A stretch of 64,000 bases of DNA. It comes from Halogeometricum sp. S1BR25-6. Its GTDB lineage: Archaea; Halobacteriota; Halobacteria; Halobacteriales; Haloferacaceae. Each line of letters opens with the position of its first letter. The first letter of the stretch is position 1. The DNA is taken from the NCBI RefSeq assembly GCF_031624495.1, contig NZ_JAMQOP010000007.1, positions 1 to 64,000 of the forward strand, given 5' to 3'. Both the position numbers and the translations under genes were made by a program. Below the pieces are notes generated by a model. That model did not search any database, had not been told where the DNA came from, and saw only the letters and a program-made list of their open reading frames with translations. This document shows, piece after piece, positions 8,586-17,442 of this stretch.

Positions 8586-8837
8586 ATGGCCACGGATCTC
8601 ACCGAACGGGTGCAAGAAATCGCGGAAGCGCGAGGCATCCCCGAGTCGGAGATCCTCGAACAGGCGCTGGAGCGCGGTGTCGAAGACCTCTGGGTAGATC
8701 TCATCCTCTCCCGATACACGAACGACGAAATCGATCGAGCAACAGCGATCGAACTCGTTGGTCGCGACCGCGTCAAGCGTGCAGAACGCGAGCTGCAGGC
8801 AGTCGAAGACGATATTCGGTGGGGCCTGAATGCGTGA
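8586..8837 (+). CDS. Antitoxin partner of PIN toxin
   Basis: 83 residues: an N-terminal helical segment like a ribbon-helix-helix or UPF0175-type antitoxin (LTERVQEIAEARGIPESEIL) and an LVGRDRVKRAERELQAVEDD tail. Its stop overlaps the start of the PIN-domain gene in a GTGA, the usual layout of a toxin-antitoxin pair. TTTAAG about 28 bases upstream can serve as TATA box. Confidence 0.72.
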   Translation: MATDLTERVQEIAEARGIPESEILEQALERGVEDLWVDLILSRYTNDEIDRATAIELVGRDRVKRAERELQAVEDDIRWGLNA

Positions 8838-9289
8838 TCGTTGCGGTCGCTGACACAGGCCCACTCATCCACCTCAACGAAGTTGATGCGCTTCAGTTGC
8901 TCTCAGTAGTTGATGAACTCCTCATCCCACAAACGGTATACGAGGAACTCAAGACAGGTACGGTTCCGTCGGCACTCAGTACCATCGAGTACGAGCTCAT
9001 CGAGGCAGAGATAACTGAACGCACCGCTGATTTAGACCCTGGCGAGACTGCTGCTCTTGCGGTTGCATCTGAGCGCTCAGCTGTCCTTTTGACTGACGAC
9101 CTCGCTGCAAGAGACGCTGCCGAGGACATCGATGTTGAGGTGCATGGTTCAATCGGTATCATTGTTCTCGGCTACACTCGTGGGGAACTCACTAAATCGA
9201 AAGCAGCCGAGCTGATGCGAGCACTCCAAACAGAAACCAGCGGCTCTGTTGAAATCCTCAGGGAGTTACAGGTACGTCTGGTAGTCTGA
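8834..9289 (+). CDS. PIN-domain toxin, C-terminus replaced by IS
   Basis: A DUF3368-like PIN protein from a GTG at 8834: VADTGPLIHLNEVDAL with the first catalytic D, DPGETAALAVASE, then LLTDDLAARDAAE. The reading frame crosses into the left end of the IS5-family element at 9242, so the last 15 residues or so (from GSVEIL on) are IS-encoded and the natural C-terminal helix is gone. The catalytic core appears complete; activity is uncertain. Confidence 0.75.
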   Translation: MIVAVADTGPLIHLNEVDALQLLSVVDELLIPQTVYEELKTGTVPSALSTIEYELIEAEITERTADLDPGETAALAVASERSAVLLTDDLAARDAAEDIDVEVHGSIGIIVLGYTRGELTKSKAAELMRALQTETSGSVEILRELQVRLVV

Positions 9290-9293
9290 CCGG

Positions 9294-10115
9294 ATGGAAG
9301 CCCTTCCGAAATCGCAGTTGCTCCGGTTCGTTGAGCAAGCGATCCACTTGGCACGCCGAGCTGTCAATCACTACTCATCGAAGTTCTCCAAACGCCGGTA
9401 CACACTCCACCAGCACATCGTTTTACTCTGTCTCAAAGTTCGGAAGAACACGACTTACAGGACGCTTCTCGACGAACTCATCGAGATGCCACGCATTCGG
9501 AAAGCCATCGATCTTGAGGAACTCCCCTCCCCCTCAACGTTGTGTAAGGCGTTCAGTCGGCTCGATATGGCGGTCTGGCGGGTTCTTCTCAACCTCTCAG
9601 TTACGCTTCTCCCGACCAATGGTGTCGTTGGGATCGACGCCTCCGGGTTCGACCGCAGTCACGCCTCAAAGCACTACACGAAGCGCACGAAGTTGACGAT
9701 TCAGCAGTTGAAAGTCACGCTACTCGTAGACACGAGAGCGAATGCTATCATTGATCTCCACGTGACGACGACCAGAAAACATGACTCCCAGATTGCACCG
9801 CCGCTCATCAAGCGGAATGCCGAGAATGTGACAATCCTCCTCGGTGATAAGGGATACGACGACCAGAAGGTTCGCGCGGTAGCCCGTAAGACTGGTGTTC
9901 GACCGCTCATCAAGCACCGCGAGTTCTCGTCGCTCCACAAAGCGTGGAACGCTCGGTTGGATGCCGATCTCTATGGCCAACGGAGTCAGAACGAGACGGT
10001 GAACTCTCGCCTCAAACGGAAATATGGCGCGTTCGTCCGCTCACGGCACTGGTGGAAGCAGTTCCGTGAACTCGCTGTTGGCTGTCTCACTCACAACATC
10101 GACAAGACACTCTGA
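9294..10115 (+). CDS. IS5-family transposase
   Basis: 273 residues, full length. DDE catalytic residues are visible: D in VVGIDASGFDRSHASKHY, D in LLGDKGYDD, and E in SQNETVNSRLKRKYG. Basic N-terminal region MEALPKSQLLRFVEQAIHLA. It catalyses transposition of the surrounding element. The frame is intact, so the element may still be active. Confidence 0.92.
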   Translation: MEALPKSQLLRFVEQAIHLARRAVNHYSSKFSKRRYTLHQHIVLLCLKVRKNTTYRTLLDELIEMPRIRKAIDLEELPSPSTLCKAFSRLDMAVWRVLLNLSVTLLPTNGVVGIDASGFDRSHASKHYTKRTKLTIQQLKVTLLVDTRANAIIDLHVTTTRKHDSQIAPPLIKRNAENVTILLGDKGYDDQKVRAVARKTGVRPLIKHREFSSLHKAWNARLDADLYGQRSQNETVNSRLKRKYGAFVRSRHWWKQFRELAVGCLTHNIDKTL

Positions 10116-10192
10116 ACGTAAGATGGGGAGGAACTACGAATTGTTCAGTAACCTACACCAGAGTTTTCACATAGTAGACTGGTGCCTATGTA

Positions 10193-10636
10193 ATGAACAC
10201 GCGGTGGATCTCGTTTGTCCGAAATGCTACCCTTGCGACGGTACTCCTTACGGGGTTGTATGGTCTTCGAGCGGTGGCTCCACTTGGTACCGTTCTACTT
10301 ATGTTCAATCCAGTGCGTGTTACGACGATACTGTGGATAGTCTACCCAGAAGCCTTCGAGCCAGTGGTGTTTATCGCAGAACTCTTTATTCTCGGACTGG
10401 TTGGTACCACTGCCGCTCACCTTGTTCATAGATGGGCAACCGACGCCCAACATGCCAGTTGGCATCTCGGCGTGGCTGGTGCTCTCAGTATAGTAGGTGT
10501 CCACTGGGTAAAGTGGGCAATTAAGTTCGCCGGTACGACCCACACCGATACAGCCCCGGTTGTTATTACGGGTGTTTCAGGATTGATACTGCTTGGGCTG
10601 GCCGGGTGGTTCGCTGGTAGTGGGACACAGAAGTGA
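10193..10636 (+). CDS. Four-helix membrane protein inside the IS
   Basis: 147 residues with about four hydrophobic segments (about 12-40, 57-75, 90-110, 123-141). No family recognised. It lies between the transposase stop and the right terminal repeat of the element, on the same strand as the transposase. Its AT-richer codons differ from nearby high-GC genes. It could be a passenger gene or an older gene captured between IS ends. Confidence 0.6.
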   Translation: MNTRWISFVRNATLATVLLTGLYGLRAVAPLGTVLLMFNPVRVTTILWIVYPEAFEPVVFIAELFILGLVGTTAAHLVHRWATDAQHASWHLGVAGALSIVGVHWVKWAIKFAGTTHTDTAPVVITGVSGLILLGLAGWFAGSGTQK

Positions 10637-10738
10637 ATGGTAGAGGACTGTGGAAGATATACACATTACATAAGCATACCTACCTAACGGCTGTTTCAGT
10701 GGGAAAGATGTCGAGACAATAGGATTTCAACAGAGCCG

Positions 10739-10867
10739 GAAATCTCCATCCGGCAGATTATCGTCCTCTACGCTGCCGCGGATCTGCTCATCACCGGCCT
10801 CATGCAGTGGTGCCTGACAAACTACCTGTTAGGAATCAACACGTGTCGAGAGAACGCTGCCAAGTAA
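10739..10867 (+). pseudogene. Fragment of a membrane protein
   Basis: Directly beyond the right IS end the plus strand reads EISIRQIIVLYAAADLLITG and on to a stop, with no start codon. It is hydrophobic and looks like the C-terminal piece of a membrane protein cut by the insertion or by a deletion beside it. It does not continue the PIN toxin from the left flank. Confidence 0.35.
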
Positions 10868-10994
10868 GTCTCTCCCATCGCTCATTGGCCGACATAGACC
10901 TTTGGTCGGACGGTCATTCTCTCCTCCTGTCGAACACCCCTTACTGGTCATATTGCCGCCAGTGAGGACTGTTGAGATACAGTCCACATTGGTC

Positions 10995-11812
10995 TCATTC
11001 GCGGGTATACGTGACTGTCCGACCCCAACTACTCTTCTTCCCCCAGAGGCCAGACCGAATGCATTCGAGTTCGACGATCTGAGAATTGTCGACGAAGAGG
11101 TTGACGTTCGGGCCGAAGTTCTTGATGTACCATTCGAACACCGGCGGATCAGCAGCCTCGAACACGTAGTGCTCGATGCCCACCCCGTTCGCGATCTCGA
11201 AGGCAACGTCTGTTCGCCACTCGCGGACGCGTTCAGTGATCCCCTCCAACTCGACCATGATCTTGTACGCGCCAGCGTCGAGATGGCGCTTCGCTTCATT
11301 GATAGCACTTGCCGGATCGATTGCCTCCTCGCTTTCGAGTTCTTCGACACTCGACGCACCGCCCGCGCCGAACTGGACGTTGATTTCAGGCTTCGGTTTG
11401 AGGCCGTGTTCGTCGACACGTTCGGTCAGTGCGACCATGTCGGCGGCATCGATCGCGAGGAATCCGCTGGAGATCTCAACGATGTCGAAGCCGAGATCAC
11501 CAGCTTCGGTGATGTAGTCATCGACCTTATCGTGGTCGCGCACAAGTACGTTCTCGATGAACCCCCGGTCGAGACTTCGACATCGTGTTCGTGGCAGACA
11601 TCGATGAGTTCTCGAACGGCGTCTTCGGGCATCAGGGCGAACGACCCGCCGGAGAACTTGTAAATATCAACGTACCAGCCCATCGTCTCGAGGATATCGC
11701 GGAGTTCTCGCGGCCCATCGGATCGTAGTAGGGACTACAGATTTCTGTAATACCAGTTTTGCGCGGCTTGTCCGGTCGGTGGTTCTGATGTAGGAAGCTG
11801 AAACGCTCGATC
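10995..11812 (-). pseudogene. comA: Phosphosulfolactate synthase, multiply frameshifted
   Basis: Pieces of ComA (phosphoenolpyruvate plus sulfite to phosphosulfolactate, first step of coenzyme M-type sulfonate synthesis) run in order on the minus strand: HQNHRPDKPRKTGITEI, YYDPMG, ETMGWYVDIYKFSGGSFALM, then DHDKVDDYITEAGDLGF through PEINVQFGAGGASSVEELES to the natural end GKKSSWGRTVTYTRE. At least three frame changes occur, including a missing G in a G-run near 11564 and a missing C near 11715. No start codon is evident. Confidence 0.8.
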
Positions 11813-11965
11813 TGAATCAGTTATGGCTCACGTGAACTAACGAGTGCACGTTCCTTCGTGATACTCCCCGGCCCGACTGCTTAGTCAAGCAGGGATACGA
11901 GGTCGGTAACAGTGTGGTCCTCAAGATTTTGAACCGCCTTGATGAGTTCATCGCGCCGGGAAGGT

Positions 11966-13900
11966 TTACTGCTTGAAGTCCTCGATCAACCCGCCTTGCA
12001 GCACGATCTCAATCTGGCGCAAGCTCAAACTGTGCTCGGCCGCAAACGTCGTGTCCTGCGTGGCGTTGCGCACGGTGACCTCTCGCCCGTTCTGTAGCTC
12101 CTCACGCACGGCGGGCAGTTCGAGCGTGTCGCCCTGGTCGATGGCGTCGTAGTCGGCGCGGTCGGTGAACTCGAGGGGCACGATGCCGAAGTTCACGAGG
12201 TTCTGCCAGTGGATGCGCGCGTAGCTGACCGCCAGCGCCGCCCGCATCCCCAAGTAATACGGCGCGAGGGCTGCGTGCTCGCGTGAACTCCCCTGACCGT
12301 AGTTCGACCCGCCGACAACCATCCACGGCGCGCCCTGGTCTTGGGCTCGCTTGTAGAACCCCTGCTCGACCTGGTCGAACACCCACTCGCTGATCCTCGG
12401 GATGTTCGATCGGTAGGGGAGCACGTCCGAACCAGCGGGCATTATCTCGTCGGTCGAGATGTCGTCGCCAACTTTCATCAACACCGGGCCAGTGATCGCG
12501 TCCGGGACACGTTCGAACTCGGGCAGTGATTTCACGTTGGGTCCTTTCTCGAGTTCGCCGCCCGGGTTCTCCGGCGGTGGGCTCAGCGCCGATTCGTCAA
12601 CGATGATCTCCTCGGGTTCGGTCCAGTCGGGGTAGTCGATCCCGTGCGTCTCTTCGAGGGTTCGCGGATCCGTGATCTCACCGGTGAGCGCACTCGCCGC
12701 CGCGGTCTCGGGACTGCAGAGGAACACGCTGTCCTCGCGGGTGCCGGTGCGCCCGGGGAAGTTCCGTGGGACCGTTCGGAGGCTGTTGCGGCCGGAGGCC
12801 GGTGCCTGCCCCATCCCGATACAGCCGTTGCACCCCGCCTGATGGACGCGAGCGCCGCTCGCGTATAACGCTCCGAGGTGCCCCATCTCCGTCAAATTCT
12901 CCAGCATCTGTCGGGAAGTTGGGTTCACGTCGAAGCTGACCTCCGGGGGGACCCGCTCGCCCTTCACGATCATCGCCGGTACCGCGAAGTCACGGAGCCC
13001 GGGGTTCGCGCTGGACCCGATGTAGGCTTGGTAGATGTCCTCGCCCGCCACCTCCGTTACCGGGACGACGTTTCCGGGGCTAGATGGCTTGGCGATCAAC
13101 GGTTCGATCTCGTCGAGCCGGATGGTCTCGGTCACGTGGTACTCGGCGTCGTCGTCGGCCCGTAACTCCTGGAACTCGTCCTCGCGCTCCTGCTGGGCGA
13201 GGAACTGTTTGACGGCGTCGTCGGCGGGGAAGACGGTGCTGGTGGCCCCCAGCTCGGTGCCCATGTTGGCGATCACGTGGCGGTCCATCGCAGTTAGGGT
13301 GTCCAGCCCGGAGCCGTGGTACTCGATGACACGTCCGACGCCGCCGTCGACATCGTGGCGACGGAGCATTTCGAGGATGACGTCTTTGGCGCTGCACCAG
13401 TCGGGGAGTTCCCCACGTAACTCCACACCCCAGACCTCCGGTGCGTTCACGTGGTAGGGCTCGCCGGCCATCGCCATGGCGATGTCGAGGCCACCGGAGC
13501 CGATCGCGAGCATGCCCATCGCTCCCGCGGCCGGCGTGTGTGAGTCGGAGCCAAGCAGGGTCTTGCCCGGCACGCCGAACCGTTCTTGGTGGACGGGGTG
13601 GGAGACGCCGTTCCCGGCGGGAGAGAACCAGATGCCCCACTTCTCGCAGGCACTGTTCAGAAACAGGTGGTCGTCCGGGTTCTTGTTATCCTCCTGGATG
13701 AGGTTGTGGTCGACGTACTGTGCGGAGAGCTCGCTTTCGAGGTGCTCGACGTTCATCGCCTCGAGTTCGAGCATCACCATCGTCCCGGTGGCGTCTTGGG
13801 TGAGCGTCTGATCGATCTCCAGGGCAATCTCCTTGCCCGGCTTCAGCTGACCGTCGACGAGATGGTCATCGATGAGTTTCTCGGTTACTGTTCCAGGCAT
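11966..13900 (-). CDS. acn: Aconitate hydratase
   Basis: 644 residues from MPGTVTEKLIDDHLVDG. A single-chain aconitase/isopropylmalate-dehydratase family enzyme: LLGSDSHTPAAGAMGMLAIG, the 4Fe-4S cysteine motif QAGCNGCIGMGQAP, and the swivel domain with GSNYGQGSSREHAALAP. It interconverts citrate and isocitrate in the TCA cycle. Intact and markedly GC-rich compared with flanking DNA. Its place beside a dead comA and an IS suggests a block moved from a chromosome. The upstream alternative start at 13945 adds a poor basic extension. Confidence 0.92.
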   Translation of the reverse strand: MPGTVTEKLIDDHLVDGQLKPGKEIALEIDQTLTQDATGTMVMLELEAMNVEHLESELSAQYVDHNLIQEDNKNPDDHLFLNSACEKWGIWFSPAGNGVSHPVHQERFGVPGKTLLGSDSHTPAAGAMGMLAIGSGGLDIAMAMAGEPYHVNAPEVWGVELRGELPDWCSAKDVILEMLRRHDVDGGVGRVIEYHGSGLDTLTAMDRHVIANMGTELGATSTVFPADDAVKQFLAQQEREDEFQELRADDDAEYHVTETIRLDEIEPLIAKPSSPGNVVPVTEVAGEDIYQAYIGSSANPGLRDFAVPAMIVKGERVPPEVSFDVNPTSRQMLENLTEMGHLGALYASGARVHQAGCNGCIGMGQAPASGRNSLRTVPRNFPGRTGTREDSVFLCSPETAAASALTGEITDPRTLEETHGIDYPDWTEPEEIIVDESALSPPPENPGGELEKGPNVKSLPEFERVPDAITGPVLMKVGDDISTDEIMPAGSDVLPYRSNIPRISEWVFDQVEQGFYKRAQDQGAPWMVVGGSNYGQGSSREHAALAPYYLGMRAALAVSYARIHWQNLVNFGIVPLEFTDRADYDAIDQGDTLELPAVREELQNGREVTVRNATQDTTFAAEHSLSLRQIEIVLQGGLIEDFKQ

Positions 13901-13994
13901 GGATGGAGAGACGGCCCGTTCCCTCTTTGTTCTTGTGACGCACACTCACACCATACAGCGAATTCCATCATTTACCCAGGCATGTGAAAGATTA

Positions 13995-15273
13995 CTCAGC
14001 TTTGCACGTTGAAGTAGGAGCGTGACATAGTCGGTGGCAAGGACGGATGATGCCGATTACGGACTTCTTGTCGTGCATGCACGTGTTCGACGAGTTCGAC
14101 TCGCTCTCACCGGAGCAACAACATCACGCCAAAGCCTACGCCACAGGTCTTGTTGCGGCCCGCAACAAGACCGTGGCGGGCATCGCACGCGAAGTTCTTC
14201 CAGCCAACAGCAAACGCGCCCTCAACAAGTTCCTCACCGAGTACGACTGGGACGAACAGCAGCTCAACCACGAACGTCTTGAGGAACTCCAGAAACACGG
14301 TGAAACGCGCTGGTCGAAGGACGGCCACATCATCCTCGACGACACGATTACCGAGAAAGCCGGGGACGAAGTCCCCGGCGTCGGCCACTTCTACGATCAC
14401 GCTGAAGGCGACACTGTCTGGGGCCAAGACCTCATCTACGCCTTCTACGCTGACGACAAAATGGCCTATCCGCTCACCTTCCGCCTCTATGAAAAACAGG
14501 ATGAAGATGACCAAGACCACGGCACCAATGTACGATCTCGCCCGCGAGATCGTCACCGAACTCGAAGAAGAGGTAGGTGTCCGCAGGCACACCTACCTCT
14601 TCGACTCGTGGTTCGCCCACGATTCTGGCCTTCCCGAACACATCGAATTCTACGGCAAGGATTGGATCGGCCCGCTCCGGAGCAATCGCAAGGTGACCTA
14701 CGGCGGCGAAGAACTCCGCGTCGATGCGCTGGAAGAGCGCATCGACACGGTTGAGCACGATGTCGATGACGAAACCTACCATATCTGGACGAAGAAGCTT
14801 CCCGTCTTCCAGCTGGGAGACGGGAAGCTGGTTATCGCCGGGAAAGAGACTGATGAAGACGAGGAGAATCCGGTCAAGTACCTCGCCACAAACAAGATCG
14901 ACGCACCGACCGAGCACGTGATTCGCTCCTACGGGATACGGTGGCGCATCGAGACGTTCTTCGAGGACTCGAAGCAGGATCTCGGCCTAGGAGACTGCGA
15001 GATGCAGACTGACGAAGGTGCCAGTCACGACTGGCACCTTCTGATGGTTGCCTACAGTCTCGTTCGTCTTGATCCAGAGTTGAGCGCCTTGGGGACGGTT
15101 CGCCCGAAGCGATGACGCTTTCGAGCGAACCTCGAGCACTCCCTGAAAGAAGCAGTCTACAACCTCCTCACGTGGGTTTGGGACAACGATGATCGGGGCG
15201 TCGATGATCTCATGAACGAGATTGACCACCTCTTTGTTCGCTCAACAGCCTGACGCTAACGTGCAAGGCTGAG
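13995..15273. mobile_element. IS701-like element, decayed
   Basis: Terminal inverted repeats CTCAGCTTTGCACGTT (13995-14010) and AACGTGCAAGGCTGAG (15258-15273, one mismatch when reversed) bound a 1,279-bp element. TTA occurs directly outside both ends and may be a target duplication. The single transposase gene is broken, so the element can move only if a transposase is supplied in trans. Confidence 0.75.
14047..15253 (+). pseudogene. Broken DDE transposase (IS701-like)
   Basis: The first frame covers MMPITDFLSC to LYEKQDEDDQDHGT with HIILDDTITEKAGDEVPG (catalytic region). An extra T near 14530 shifts to the frame continuing YDLAREIVTELEEEVGV, FDSWFAHDSGLPEHIEFYG and IRWRIETFFEDSKQDLGLG. An in-frame TGA at 15113 then interrupts before the natural end EIDHLFVRSTA. 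Two lesions make it a pseudogene. IS701/DDE_5 assignment is by motif similarity. Confidence 0.8.
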
Positions 15274-15417
15274 TTATACCTGATTGAGCGCATCGGACGA
15301 CTTGGGGCTAAAGCAAGACACGGCTCCCGTATGAGGGTAGTCACCCGGGTTCTGATTTTCGTCGTGTGGGTGCTTCAGTGAGGATGAAAGTACAAATCGT
15401 GTCAGTTGGTGAGCCAT

Positions 15418-15466
15418 CTAAACTGTTTAGTGGGGAAGGGAAACTATTTGTTTAGAGGCATCTAAA
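15418..15466. promoter_or_regulatory. DtxR-type operator palindromes
   Basis: Two inverted repeats lie just upstream of the regulator gene: CTAAACTGTTTAG (15418-15430, perfect with one central base) and TTTAGAGGCATCTAAA (15451-15466, 6-bp perfect arms). Both share CTAAA/TTTAG half-sites, as expected for metal-dependent DtxR-family repressors. The second begins 24 bp before the start codon, well placed to block transcription. Confidence 0.65.
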
Positions 15467-15474
15467 TCTCGCCC

Positions 15475-16176
15475 ATGGTGACCCCGAAAGTCGAAGATTA
15501 TCTGAAGGCGATATACTACCTTCAGGACGGAGACATCCCGGCCGCGTCATCCGAGATTGCGTCCGCGATAGGGGTCAAACCACCAACCGTGACGACGATG
15601 TTGCAGCGAATGGACGACGATGGTCTCGTACATTACGAGAGTTATCAGGGTGCTCGTCTCACCGAGCGTGGTGAGAAGGGGGCGCTCAAAGTGCTCCGCA
15701 ACCATCGGCTACTCGAACTCTTCCTGACCGAGGAGCTCGGATACGATTGGGCAGAGGTACACGACGAAGCAGACGTCCTCGAACATCATCTGAGCGAGAC
15801 GTTAGTCGAGCGAATCGAAGTGCTCCTCGGGTCGCCTGCGGTAGACCCACATGGAGAACCGATTCCTACTGCCGACCTCGAAATTCGAGAATGCGAGACA
15901 CAGCAGTCGTTAGCGGAGTGTCAAGAGGGAACGGTTGCGGTCGTTTCTGAGGTGCGAGAAAGCCGCGCAGACGTTCTATCGTATCTTGCGAACTCTGGGA
16001 TCTCGCTTGGAACGGAACTCGAAGTGGTCGAAACCGCGCCATTCGGGATGATCACATGCAAAGTGAGGACGACAGAGAAACCGCTCTCGCTCCCGACTGA
16101 TGTCGCTGCAGACATATACGTATCACGGCCTGCTGAACCGGCCGAAAGCGAACAGAGACAGTACAACGAGGCGTAA
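15475..16176 (+). CDS. DtxR/MntR-family metal-dependent regulator
   Basis: 233 residues. N-terminal winged helix (VEDYLKAIYYLQDGDIPAAS, ASAIGVKPPTVTTMLQRMDD), a dimerisation/metal-binding domain (LFLTEELGYDWAEVHDEADV, LEHHLSETLVERIE; the E-x-x-H and H-H residues are typical ligands), and a C-terminal FeoA/SH3-like domain from about residue 150. It represses metal uptake or homeostasis genes when Fe or Mn is bound. It heads an operon with a multicopper oxidase and a ZIP transporter. Confidence 0.9.
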   Translation: MVTPKVEDYLKAIYYLQDGDIPAASSEIASAIGVKPPTVTTMLQRMDDDGLVHYESYQGARLTERGEKGALKVLRNHRLLELFLTEELGYDWAEVHDEADVLEHHLSETLVERIEVLLGSPAVDPHGEPIPTADLEIRECETQQSLAECQEGTVAVVSEVRESRADVLSYLANSGISLGTELEVVETAPFGMITCKVRTTEKPLSLPTDVAADIYVSRPAEPAESEQRQYNEA

Positions 16177-16179
16177 TAC

Positions 16180-17442
16180 ATGCCTTCACAAGATTATTCA
16201 CAAGCAGCAAAGTTATCAGAGAGATTGGAGCAACGACTAGTAGACTCGCTCGAATCGGATTTCAAGACCACTCGACGGGCAGTTCTCGGGGGGCTTGGTC
16301 TCGCAGGGAGCGCCGCTCTCACTGGAATCGGACGGGCAGACAGCGACGAGCATCATGGTCCAGGAGAGGATTCACACGGAAATTTCGGTGCGACCGGAGA
16401 ATATAGCGACACGGACTTTGACCCACACGAGTTCCTCTACCAGTTCAACACAGGCCGTGGTGAACAAAAGAACGTCCCGCAGGACGTCTACGAGGAGAAC
16501 GGCCGAACCGTTCGGGAGTTTACCTTCCAAGCGGTCGATACCACCGTTAGCATCGCCCCTGGCATCGAATTTCCGGCATGGGCCTACAACGGCCAGGTAC
16601 CCGGCCCGACCATTCGAGCCGTCGAGGGCGATCTCATTCGTGTGAAGTTCGAAAACCTCGGACGACACGCCCACACCATCCACCCGCATCTCCGGAACCT
16701 CAATCCGGAGATGGACGGGATCCCGCAGAACGGACCGGGCGTCCTCAATACGGGTGAGTCGTTCACGTACGAGTGGATCGCTCAACCCGCAGGCGTCCAC
16801 TTCTATCACTGTCACTCGCTCCCGCTGAAAGAGCACATCCACCGGGGACTGTACGGGGCAATCATCATCGACCCAGATCCGGATCGTGTCACCCAGCGAC
16901 CAGAGGAGTACTGTGACTTCCACCGCTCGCAGATCACCGACGAACTCCGTGCGGAACTCGTCGCCGAGGCGAAAACGCGGAATCACGAGTACGCCGAGAA
17001 CGACCCCATCAACGAGATGGTGATGGTGATGAACGGCTTCGACACCAACTTCGACGGCGGCAACGAGGTGTACGCCGCCAACACGCGGGCGTTCGCCTAC
17101 AGCGTCGGCGAGACCGACGGCCGAGGGAACTGGAAAGCCGGGGAGACCAAGCGCCCGATCCAGATCGACGGCCAGCAGCGCCAGCGAGTCTACCTGGCCA
17201 ACGCGACGGAGTTCGACCTCATCAATTCGTTCCACACCCACTCGCAGTTCTTCGACTACTACGACCACGGGACGACACTGACGCCGACGCTCCAAACGGT
17301 GGACACGGTCATGCAGTGTCAGGCACAGCGTGGTATCATCGAGCTGGACTACTCCGATCACGACCCGGGACTGTACATGTTCCATGCCCACCAGTCAGAG
17401 TTCGCTGAACTTGGCTGGATGAGCTTCTTCGAGGTGGTCTAA
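16180..17442 (+). CDS. Tat-exported multicopper oxidase
   Basis: 420 residues. Tat signal TTRRAVLGGLGLAGSAALTG (RR at 32-33). Two cupredoxin-type domains: the first with HAHTIHPH, HFYHCHS and KEHIHRGLYG, the second with SFHTHSQFF and MFHAHQSEFAELGWMSFFEV, giving the copper-binding histidines. The short two-domain form resembles nitrite-reductase-like multicopper oxidases; a ferroxidase or metal-oxidising role fits the operon. Four bases after the DtxR-type gene and directly abutting the transporter gene. Confidence 0.85.
   Translation: MPSQDYSQAAKLSERLEQRLVDSLESDFKTTRRAVLGGLGLAGSAALTGIGRADSDEHHGPGEDSHGNFGATGEYSDTDFDPHEFLYQFNTGRGEQKNVPQDVYEENGRTVREFTFQAVDTTVSIAPGIEFPAWAYNGQVPGPTIRAVEGDLIRVKFENLGRHAHTIHPHLRNLNPEMDGIPQNGPGVLNTGESFTYEWIAQPAGVHFYHCHSLPLKEHIHRGLYGAIIIDPDPDRVTQRPEEYCDFHRSQITDELRAELVAEAKTRNHEYAENDPINEMVMVMNGFDTNFDGGNEVYAANTRAFAYSVGETDGRGNWKAGETKRPIQIDGQQRQRVYLANATEFDLINSFHTHSQFFDYYDHGTTLTPTLQTVDTVMQCQAQRGIIELDYSDHDPGLYMFHAHQSEFAELGWMSFFEVV

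Larger units (their letters stand above)
9242..10737. mobile_element. IS5-family element with passenger gene
   Basis: Perfect terminal inverted repeats of at least 17 bp: GGCTCTGTTGAAATCCT at 9242-9258 and its complement at 10721-10737, both preceded by C. Inside are a full IS5-type transposase (9294-10115) and a 147-residue membrane protein (10193-10636). No clear target duplication is seen. At about 1.5 kb it is longer than a typical IS5-type element, the extra length being the second gene. Confidence 0.75.

Noticed and set aside
15113-15115. TGA in the IS701-like transposase as selenocysteine
   Set aside because: The gene has another frameshift, the position is not catalytic, and no SECIS-like structure is seen.
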